Positions 1 to 12,000 of a stretch of 37,933 bases of DNA are shown here, in pieces. Source of the DNA: Basidiobolus ranarum (lineage: Eukaryota; Basidiobolomycota; Basidiobolomycetes; Basidiobolales); assembly GCA_040143965.1 (NCBI GenBank), contig JASJQH010000051.1:1-37933 (forward strand). The letters run 5' to 3'. The notes beneath the pieces are model-generated. The model was given only the letters and a program-made list of their open reading frames with translations, made no database searches and was not told where the DNA came from. Each line of letters opens with the position of its first letter. Positions within the stretch are counted from its first letter, which is position 1. Position numbers and translations under genes: made by a program.

Positions 1-1
1 C

Positions 2-3000
2 TCCTCTAATCAGGTAAAGAGAGGCTCTAAGCGAGTATTCGCCCAAACCAACCATGCTCTTCGACTTTTGGAACGAATTGCTGTTGGTGTGCACCTCTGT
101 GAACCTATTCTTCTGGTTGGTGAGACTGGTACTGGCAAAACTACAGTGGTTCAGTATCTTGCTGAGCTTATGCATCAAAATCTGGTAGTTGTAAATTTAT
201 CCCAACAGAGTGATTCCTCAGACCTTTTGGGTGGATTCAAACCAGTCGATGGAAAGATCATGGCTATCCCACTGAAGGAAGAGTTTGAAAGACTCTTTGA
301 GTGCACCTTTTCAATGAAAAGAAATGCCAAGTTTTTGGAAGGTACCCGAAAGGCATTCGTTAAGAAGCAATGGAGACGTCTTATTACTTTGTTCACAGAG
401 GCCTGTAAAATGGCCAAACAGAGACTTGTTAACCGTGCCGAGAAAGAAGTCGAGGATACGGATCATCAATCTGTTAAACCCAAGAAAGCGCGTACTGGTG
501 AGAAAGCCATTGATAATGCTGCGCTTGTTCAGCAATGGGAGGCTTTCGGTGAATCAGTACTTCAATTCGAAGCAAGACAGAGCCAAGAGAACAAATTGGT
601 ATTCAGCTTCATTGAGGGGTCCTTAGTGAAAGCTGTTCGAAAGGGTTACTGGATTTTGCTGGATGAGATCAATTTGGCTACAACCGAAACGTTGGAATGT
701 CTAAGTGGGTTGATTCAAGACGCTGAGGGTTCCATCCTTTTGACCGAGAAAGGTGACACTGAACCAATTAGAAGACATCCTAATTTCCGCGTATTCGCTT
801 GCATGAACCCTGCAACCGACGTTGGTAAGAAGGATCTTCCTCCTGGCCTCCGCAATCGTTTCACCGAGTTCTTTGTCCACCCCCCTGACGCTCGTAAGGA
901 TGACTTACTGACTATTGTTAAGAAGTATCTAGCTACCACTAGTCATGGAGATGAGCGTGCCTGCATGGACGTTACCGAGTTTTACATGGAGGCCAAGAAC
1001 CTTCAAGCTCATCATAAACTTGCCGATGGTGCCAATCAGCGCCCTCATTACAGTATGAGAACTTTAAGTAGAGCTCTATCCTATGTAGCCCAGATCGCAC
1101 CCAATTACGGTTTGAGAAGAGCATTATACGAAGGATTTTCTATGACTTTCTCTACACTGCTCAACAAAGAAAGTACAGTGCTTATGAGTCAATTGATTGA
1201 GAAGCATCTTCTGAAAGGAGTTAAAAATCCTCGCGCCTTAATCACTCAAATCCCACGCCCACCTACTGAAGAAGGATTTGTCCAATTCGGTCATTTTTGG
1301 CTATCACAGGGACCTGAAGTCTTAGACGAGGTGGAGCATTATATTCTCACTTCTTCGGTGGAGAAAAACCTGTACAATCTTGCTCGTGTGGTAATGAGTA
1401 ACAAATATCCAGTTTTGCTTCAAGGTCCTACTTCAGCCGGTAAAACCAGTATGATCGAATACTTAGCGAAGCGTACCGGACACAAGTTTATTCGTATTAA
1501 TAATCACGAACACACTGATCTTCAAGAGTACTTAGGTACCTACGTTTCTCAGGATGGTCAGTTAACGTTCCAAGAAGGTGCACTCGTGGAGGCTCTTCGT
1601 AAAGGTTATTGGATTGTACTGGATGAACTTAACTTGGCTCCATCTGATGTATTGGAGGCATTAAACAGACTTCTTGATGACAATCGTGAATTGTTGATTC
1701 CTGAAACGCAGGAGGTTGTCAAACCACATCCCCATTTCATGTTATTTGCTACACAGAATCCTGCTGGTTTGTACGGTGGTCGTAAGGCGCTTTCTCGGGC
1801 GTTCCGTAATCGTTTCCTTGAACTTCATTTTGACGATATCCCTGAGGATGAATTGGAAACTATTCTGGCTAAAAGATGCCAAATCGCTCCCTCTTATTGT
1901 AAAAAGCTTGTACAGGTCTACAAGCAACTTATGGAACATAGACAGCGTACTAGAATATTCGACGGTAAACACGGTTTCATTACACTTAGAGATATGTTCA
2001 GATGGGCCGGTAGAGAAGCGCTGGGCTATCAAGAGCTTGCAGAACATGGTTACATGATTCTGGCAGAAAGAACACGTCGCGAGGAAGAGAAGGCTGTGGT
2101 GAAGAAGGTTATTGAGACCGTGATGCGTGCCAAAATTGACGAAGCAAATCTGTATGATTGTTCTCACCTCCCAGAGTTTAAGGAATTCGAACGTCGCGTA
2201 GTTGGCTCTGATCAAAGTTCTGTTGCCTGGACCAAGGCGATGAAGCGTCTCTTTACTCTGGTTGCTCAGTGCATTAGATTTAATGAGCCTGTTTTATTAG
2301 TGGGTGACACTGGTTGTGGTAAAACCACTGTGTGTCAGATGCTGGCTATTGCTAGAGAACAACAATTGCATATTGTCAATTGTCATCAAAACACCGAGAC
2401 ATCCGATCTTCTTGGTGGACAACGTCCACTTCGTAACAAATCTGGTATCTATGCTGAGTTGCGCGAACACCTAGACCCATTCTTGAGAGCTCACTTCTCC
2501 GCTGAAGAAGCCGAACAGTTAATCTCAGACTATGATATAGATGATGTAATGGCATACTTTGAAGCACATGTTAAATCTGATTGCTCTATAGAGCATGGAG
2601 AAGAAAACATCGCCAAGGAGATTCAATTTATTCGTAGTTTGTATAAGAAGTCGATAGGCCTATTTGAATGGCACGATGGTCCTCTAGTCCAATCAATGAA
2701 AGAAGGTGACCTCTTTTTGTTGGATGAAATTTCACTTGCCGACGACTCTGTGTTGGAGAGATTAAATTCCGTCTTAGAGCCTCACCGACTGTTGGTACTG
2801 GCTGAGAAAGGAGGAGCTCATGTTGAAGAGCTATTTGGTCACCATAGATTTCAATTTTTGGCTACCATGAACCCAGGTGGTGACTACGGTAAAAAAGAAT
2901 TGTCTCCAGCTCTAAGAAATCGTTTCACTGAGATATGGGTTCCTTCCGTTACCGACGAAGATGACTTAAAGCAGATTATTCAGGAGCGTCTTAAGGCCGA

Positions 3001-6000
3001 GGATGTCAAGCCCTTCGCTAGTAAAATGCTGGACTTTATCAATTGGTACGTCAAAGCTCTTGGAAAGAGTCGATCAATTATAAGTCTTCGTGATGTTCTT
3101 TCATGGGTAGAGTTTATGAATGAGGCGTCGAGTAAGCTAGGCCCAGAGGGGGCGTTCATTCATGGTGGCTCACTTGTGTTATTGGATGGTATTGGTTCTA
3201 ACGGTTCTCCCGGAACCGTTTTTACCGGAGAAGCTCTCAAGAATTTCAAGATCGAGTGCTTAGCTCGTCTTTCAGGAAGGGACTCATCTACTGTGAGCAC
3301 TTCTGATTTGTATGGAATTTCCTCTGAAATTGAATCCACCCCATCTCACTTTGGTGTTGCTCCTTTCTTCATTTCTAAGGAAAGTCAAACCAACCACAAA
3401 GTGAAGTTTGCCCTCCGTGCTCCTACAACCTTTGCTAACTTGGTTCGTGTATTACGTGCACTTCAGATCAAGAAGCCTATTCTTTTAGAAGGTAGTCCTG
3501 GTGTAGGTAAAACCAGTTTGATTTCTGCTTTGGCTTCGGCTTCCGGTCGTAATTTGGTAAGAATTAATTTGTCAGAGCAAACGGATCTTATGGATCTTTT
3601 TGGTTCTGATTTGCCTGTCGAAGGAGGTAAAAGTGGTGAGTTTGCCTGGCGTGATGCTCCATTTTTGCAAGCGATGCAATCTGGTGAATGGGTCCTCTTG
3701 GATGAAATCAATCTTGCCTCTCAATCTGTCCTTGAAGGTCTGAATTCTTGCCTTGATCACAGAGGCAGCGTGTATATTCCTGAATTGGATCGTTCATTTG
3801 GCTGCGCTAAAGAGTTCCGGATCTTTGCTGCCCAAAATCCCATTCAACAGGGTGGTGGTCGTAAGGGTTTACCAAAGTCCTTCTTGAATCGTTTCACGCA
3901 AGTGTATGTTGATCAACTCGTCAAGGATGATCTGATGTTCATTTGCCAACATTCATTCCCTGCCATGGATATCACTGAGCTGGAAAAGGTGATTGAATTC
4001 AACAATCGCATGCACGAAGAGACCATGGTTAGGAGAAGCTTCGGTATGAAAGGTAGTCCTTGGGAATTCAATCTTCGAGATGTGTTCAGGTGGCTTGATC
4101 TACTCAACAGTGATCATGGACTCCGATGCACCACTAGCCCTTCGGAGTATTTAGATATGATTTACTTGAAGCGTATGAGAACACCACAAGATAGAGAATG
4201 TACGGTGCAATTGTACAATCAAGTGTTCAAAACCACATACCAACGCCCTGATCATCCGTTTTACCAAATCAACCCATCCTACCTTCAAGTCGGCCACTCA
4301 GTTCTTCCACGTCGCAACAACACCACTGAAAAGTTGACTGGTGAGCAACTTCACCTTCTCCATACCATGCTTGGACCCATGGAATCGGTGATGAAGTGTG
4401 TGGAAATGAACTGGATGGCAATTGTTACCGGTTCTTCAGGATCTGGTAAAACTAGTCTCGTTCGTATCTTGGCTCAGCTGACTGGCAATGTGTTGCAAGA
4501 GTTTTCTATGAACAGTGGCGTCGATACTATGGAGCTTCTTGGTGGCTTTGAACAGGTCGAACTATCACGATACCGCCAGAAGATCTTGGATGGCTTGCGT
4601 CAGGCTACATGTCGTTTGTCTAAGCTACTATTGACCTTGCAGATTGAGAATCAGAGCAAGGTCGTTTCGTATCTTCAGCAACTTAGTAACAACCTATTCG
4701 CATTAGAGCAGCAGCACTTCTCATTAGATACCTCCAAATCTCAGAGTGAAGCTGAGTTTGATTGCTCTCTTGTGGAGCATCAGATTAGTCTCATCAGCAG
4801 AATTATTGAAGAGTTTGATTTCTCGACCATCTCGAGTGATCTTGTGCCCACCGAATCTGATCTCTCCGACATATCGCAGATGATTGGCACTCTTAAGGTA
4901 ATGCAAAAAGAGACTGTAAGCGGAAAATTCGAATGGATCGATGGTGTTCTTATTGAAGCTCTTGAGAAGGGACATTGGATCCTTATTGATAATGCTAACC
5001 TTTGCAACCCATCCATCTTGGATCGTCTTAACCCACTGTTCGAAACTAATGGTGTATTAATGGTTAACGAGAGAGGTCTTGTCAATGGTGAAGTCAAGAT
5101 TATTCAACCACACAAGAATTTCCGTTTGTTTATGACAGTTGACCCACAGAATGGTGAGCTATCTCGCGCTATGCGAAACCGTGGTGTTGAGATTGTCTTG
5201 CTACCCCAAGGCTGGTCTTCCGATGATCAAGATATCATTCGTCTTGCTAATAACATGGGTATTCCTGGCAGCAAATTGCCACTTTTGTTGAAGGACATTC
5301 ATACATCCGCTGACACTTACAGAGCTACATTTAACACTCGTAACTACACCTTGCTTCTTCATATGGTGGTTGAGCTCTTACAACGCGGTTCCAACATGGT
5401 TTCCGCGGTGAAAGAGGCTTTGAGCTACGTCAATTTTGTATCCACAGACGATGATGAGCACAAATCCAACGCCATTCTGACCGAACTTGCTGAGATATGT
5501 AAGAATGGTGTGGAATCTCTTGGTGACAATTTCTTTTCTCCTGCCAATTTCCCCTACTTGATCAATGGGGATTTCCTGCGTAAAGAATCGACTCTTGCCA
5601 CGATTATTTTGCAAAGCGCTTATTTAATCTATTTACTTCAAGAAAAGCAAAGCGCGATAGACACCCAAAACGACGAGAAGCTCAGCAAGATTGACTCTTG
5701 TATTCGCTATGCCTCTGTATACTTCATAGAGAGCACATGTACTGCGGATATCAATCTAAGAATGCAACTACTTGACTTTGTAGCCACTCATGAGACTCTG
5801 TCGACGGTTGCCGATTCGATGAACATTGAGAAATATCTACTGAAGGAAATAACTCAACATTCTTTAGCAAGTTACATGGAGAAGCAAAAGTCAGCCCTGA
5901 CTACAGCTTTGAACTTAGACCCCGTCCTGATGGGTAATCAACCGTTGAATTTGAAAATGAATCCTTTCCTGTTCACAGCTCTCAATACCCTCATTGCATC

Positions 6001-9000
6001 TCAATCCAATGAGAGTGTGTCTGGACTTTGGGCTAATTATAAGAATTCGGTAGATGCTTTTGAGCTTCTAATTCGTGTGAAGAGAATTGAATACGAAGAA
6101 AACGCCTTATTTGCTAAAGCGGAAAGAATCAAGATTTCCAATTTGAATTTGGTTCAGCAATCTTTCTGTCATAGTATTGGACGTTTATCCGAGTCACAAC
6201 TTACCAATCCGATTGTTGCTCAATTGTATCCTACTACAGCCACTCTTCGTAGCTGGATTCTAGAGAAACTCGAAGCCTTCCAAGATGGAACTCAACAGAC
6301 TTTCACTTCAATTGCTCATGAGCTTCTTGATAAGCGGGATATATTCTGGCAGGTTATTCAAAAGAATTTCCTAGACTTTGGTGAGCTTTCGACTGCCGTG
6401 CAATGGTTACTCAAGATTACCACCAAAGCCTTCCAAACGGATCCAACCCTGAAACCCCTTGGGGAGATTGTGTTCGGGATGAGCTCGCATATTGGTCTTC
6501 ATTCGAGTAAAACTATGAAGATTCTATGGAAAGCGTTGCATCCATCCACTCTCTCATCCATGGAGCTGTACACGATAGAGGAGAAATACCATAAAGTACA
6601 AGAAGATTGGGATCTCTACGAATCCGATAACAAGGGTGGTTTTACTTTGAAGTATGATCATCCATTGATTTTCACCGATGCAGTACTCAAGCGAACCTTT
6701 ATTGAAGGTTTGGCTAGTTTATATTTCTCTACAGAAGATGCCAAAACCGAAGTTATTATCGAATCAGCCAACTCCATGCTTGAGCACATTCAAGACAAGT
6801 TCCAGAATTACAATGAAATCGCTGAAAAAGCTACGGACCAGGTTGGCCTTATAGCAAGTACCAAACTGGAGTTAGCCCCCTTAATGGACTTTACCAGTAT
6901 CCTTTGGGAGATGGAGATTCTAGCTGAGCTTTGTAAAGTTTTAACACTCAGTGGTGCTGATATGACCACCATGCAACTCATTGATAGAATCTCCAAGTTC
7001 TTCACATTTTCTTTGAGTGCTACCACGCGTGCACCCAATGACTTTGTCGGTTACCAGAAATTACTATGGCATTTGAGTAATCACAGCGAAGAAGAAGAGG
7101 AAAAGATTATCTCTCATGTTCGTTGTGTAGCCCAGGATTTGATCTTTTCTTGGCATCTGAGACTGTGGAGAACTAGTTATAACAAGCCTGGGTTTGAAGT
7201 ATCCGAAGATTTGGATGTTAGCAAGGACAACGACTCTTATGGTCCAGCTAGATTATTCCAAGATGTTTATACAACCACTTGTTTCTCTTTCTTGGATGCT
7301 CTAAAGTCAGCTCCTCTTAATGCCTATCGTGACAAAGTCGAATCAGTACAAAAGTTGAAGAGCCATCTAACTACGCAAGATCTTACTCATTCCAACCGTA
7401 GCACCTTGGACGCATCGATTTTAATGTCAACCATTAAACAACTTTTATACAGTTTCCGTACCACCTTCCAAACTGAAACCTATGAGAAGTTGATTGGAAC
7501 ATTAAGCAAGGTTGAAAAGATTATTGTCAAACTTGTTTCCAGGACATGCTCCAGCTCTGATGAGAAGGACGCGATATTAACCGAAGTCAAGCAGTCTTTG
7601 ACCGCTTTATCGGTGGAAGTACATAATGGAAGTAACATCACCCTGACCAATGTATTCGACAAATATATTTCCCGTGCTTTTACTGAGTTGATTGAGGGTT
7701 ACTTGTCTGATATCTCCTTTGAGACCATGGTAAAGCAAGGAAAGGCATGGATCTGGATATCACTTGGCTTTGTTGCTGCTTATATTCCTGAACACCCGGT
7801 TGATCCAGCTGTAAAGGCCAAGATGAAGTGGGATACTCTTCAAGAGCGACAATGTGAGCTCAAGAATGAGGTTCAAGTTCGCCAAGGTATTGAGGTAATG
7901 ATGACTGGTCAAGAGGACAATATAATGATCTCCGAAAAGCAAGAAAGCCTAAACGCCGTTAGTGGACAAATCCGAGATTACACTGGACAGGTGGTCCTTA
8001 GACCTGAGGACTCTCAGTATAGTAACTTGTTTAATGAGCTTCAATATATGCGTAACAATATTATCAACGAGGATAGTTTACTGGAATTGGTTAGCGAACT
8101 TGAAACCAAGCGTGACGAAAACTTAGTCTCTAGGGAGCTTCTCTTCCAAGATACTACAATGCAATTCTTGCAACGCATGATGTACAAGTATCCTTTATAT
8201 AAGGATGTATTACAGCCTGTGTTTGTCGCCGTTTCACAGTTGAAGTATGGTGTTCGTTTGGTCTCCACTCATTCCCAATATCTTCTTAATGAAGAAGGAA
8301 ATTTCTTGACTAAGCTCATAGATGCTTTACTCTATCCTTCGAATGGTGAACTGACTGAAAATGTAAATGAATCCATTGAGTATTTAGCTAATCCAGACAC
8401 CATTCGTGCGTTGAAACAACTAATCGATGAATCCAAGCTCATAACTCAAAAACTTTCCGTCTTGATGCAATATATTATCGCAGTACTTCATAAGGTGTTC
8501 ATTGCTTCCAAAACCAGTGGATATCTTTGCTTCCGTTACTTAGAGATCGCTGATTATCTCTTTGACAGACTCATGGGAATTTGGCAACTTGCTGAAGAAG
8601 CCAGAAAGAAGCGACAAATTGAAGAGCAAAGTTTGTACAAACATAAGGAAGAAGTTCATACCGCTTTGACTGACGAAGAGATTGAAGCTCAAGAGTTACG
8701 TGAACTATTCCCAGACTTCCGTAACGACTTCCTTGATTTGGAAAGGAATGAGAACGATGACCCTCAAGAAAATAGTAAGCCTAAGAAGACAATTCTTTCG
8801 GAGGTAGAGACCACTACTATTTCTGAGGAAGACATCGCTCAAGTGGCGTACCTTCACGAGTCTTTGGTTTCAAAGTACAGTGTTGCTCATTGTAAGAAAT
8901 TCGAAGTTGATAATGCCGAAAAGGACTTTGAAAAGATGTTTGTGCATAGCTATAATGTTGCTACACATTTGGCGAAACTCGCAGGTGGTCACCTTCCTTA

Positions 9001-12000
9001 TGAATTAGATCGTAAATGCCGTTCTGCTCATGTTTATGTGACCGCTTTGTGGTCGAAAGAATATGCCACTGACTCACTAGAATCCAATAATGATGATACA
9101 TATGATTTCTATAAGGACTCTAATGTTTTGCAAACGAGCCGCTTGGTCCCTATATTAGAGAAGTTCATTGACAGAGTTCAATTCCTTGTGGATACCTGGC
9201 CTGAACACGCGGTACTTGCTCAGATATTGGAAGTTGCCCGTCGTATCTCTGGTTTCCCCGCCACATCACCGATCATGAAGTTCTTGACTGGATTGGAGTT
9301 ACTGCTACAAAAGTCAGAAGATTGGCAAGCTTACACTAGTAAAGAATTCTCACTCAAGGTTAATCTGGATGAGGTGATCAATTTGATTGTAAGCTGGAGA
9401 CATTTAGAACTCAAATGTTGGTCGAAATTGATTCAAGCACAAGATCGGTATATTCAAGAAAGTGCACTCTCTTGGTGGTTCCATTTGTACAATTCAGTTG
9501 TGAAGCCATCATGGGAGCTTGCTTCGAGGGAAATCGAATCGTCTGAAATGAACATGGATGATGGAGAAATGAACACTGATCTAAAGGAGCATCTTAATAA
9601 TCTATTGGCCACGTTGGATCAATTTTTACAGTCTTCTTCATATGGTGAATTCAAGACAAGACATCAACTGCTTGTTTCGTTCTCTCATCATCTTGAACAA
9701 AAGTATTTCCTAAGTGAACAAGCCACGACCGTTTGGACAGCTGTTCTTAATGCCGTTTGGAACGTTTGTCAATATTATGGACAGTTCCTTCAGCCTGTGG
9801 ATGAAGCTATCAAGAAGCTTCGTAAACCTATTGAAAAGGAATTAATCGAGTACGTGAAGATTGCCAGCTGGAAGGATATCAATGTTTATGCTCTGAAACA
9901 AAGCTCGGCCAAGACTCATAAGCATCTGAATAAGTTCATCAAGAAGTACAAGGAGGTTCTTCGTAATCCCATCACTCAAATTATCCAAGCTTACATGTCG
10001 GATATTTCGTTTAATGTGGTTAAAGAAAGCAGTAAGAAAGCGAGCAAGAAGAACAAAAAACGCAAGACAATATCTGCTCCTACTCAAACGGTTAAGGATG
10101 TTCTCTGGAAAGATCAAGAGTCATTGAAGATGATTCCCGAAGAGATCTCTGGAACAATTCAGCAATTTGAACATCAATTACTGGAAGTTGACCTTTCTGT
10201 TGAGAAGAACGTCCAGCTTCTAGCAAGATTCCAAAAATTCTGCAGAGATGATATTACCAAACTTTACATCCACACCGATGGACAAGTTCTAGACTCGTTC
10301 AGTGGGGATATCATTTCACAAATCAAGGAATTCCAGGACATGGTTCTTCCAGCTACTAAGGAATCCGAGAAAATGTTGAAGAATCAGAAATCCATTAGAC
10401 GAAAGGCATTAGTGGACTTCTTAAAGCAATTGAGACGAGTTGGTTTGAAATATCGAATTCGTGCTCAAGCCATGAAACAATCAGACTTCAAGTATGTCTG
10501 CCAACTTGGAAAGATCGATCTTGGTGAATTGTTCAACTTAACTCCCACTCGCTTGATATCTTCCAAGGTCAACCAATGGGCCAATGACACCATTCTTCCC
10601 TTGTGGTCTAAAAGTAATGAATATTACTACAAGATCTTGGCTAGAATGTCGTTCTTAAGAGACATTGCCACCCACTCACCCAAAGACTTGACATTCCAGG
10701 AAGTCGAGAAGGGCATGGGATTCACTGAGCACTTGCTCAGCTTTGTGATGAAAGAACGTGAGGTTATGCATAAGCTTGATCACTCTTACAAATCACTTGC
10801 TGCCATCTATAGACAATGGAAGGATCTATCACCATCCACCAAGAAGCCAGCTAGTGAGTCAGTTACGTTGAACTCACGAGTTAGCCAAGGCTTGGAGTCA
10901 CACAAGTACCTTATGGATAGGTTGAGTGAGAGTGTCTATGGGGCGATCCTTCTAGTAGACGCACATTGCCGTATTCACACCAGCTCTAGCGCATATTCTT
11001 CTGCTAAACAAGATCTGGAAATAGTATTGAAATCTATTTTGAATCTCCAATCCTCTACCGGAGCTGCATTCGAAATGTTCTTGATGTACCCCAAGTACGC
11101 GGTTAAGATGGACCCCATCATCACCAGTCACGTATATGATATATTAGATACCAACGTGACTGAACTCAAGACCATCAAACAGAATTTGAATGAATATATT
11201 CTGAGATACCCAGAACTGGAATACTTGATCACCTCCATCATCAGCAGCATTCCTGCCCATATGGAACCTATTCGACATCAAGTAGAAAAAGTAGGTATCG
11301 AAGAGGAACACACACGCGAGGTGCTTAACAACGTCTCAAAATTGATTCAGAGTTTATTGGTGATTATTCAAGAACTTCGTAAGCTTCAAAAATCTCGAGA
11401 ATCGGAATTATCAGTGGATCAAGATTACGATGAATTCGGTCTTCGTGAGAATCATATTAGTGATGCACACAATATATTCCTACAAACTTCCAAGATGCTT
11501 CATATGCCTGGAGTGATTCAAGCATGTCAACAGATATCCGCTAGTACTACTACACTAATGGAATATCATCACGATGGAAGTCCTTTGGAGCCACTGGTCA
11601 CTCACGTATTATCTATCTGTGTTCCCTTCTTGGAGCAATACTTGAGCATCAGTTGTCTTCATTTACATGAATTCTTGGTTCACCACAAAGCGCTCAATAA
11701 GCTGTGCATGGTAGTATGTAACACCTTCTTGACTCTATTCACGAAGGGCTATTGTATCCCTGAAGTTCAATCGGAAGAGCAAGAAATGGACGATGGTGAT
11801 GCTCAAGGTACAGGTGTTGGTGAAGGAGATACCTCCGGTGCTCAAGATGTCTCTAATGAGATCGAAGATGAAGATCAAGTATTGGGTACCGAAGATCAAA
11901 AACCTCAGGAACCGGATACCAATGATACCTCCAAAGAAGAGGAGAATGGTCTTGATATGGAGAATGACTTCGAAGGTAAAATGGAAGATGTCATTGAATC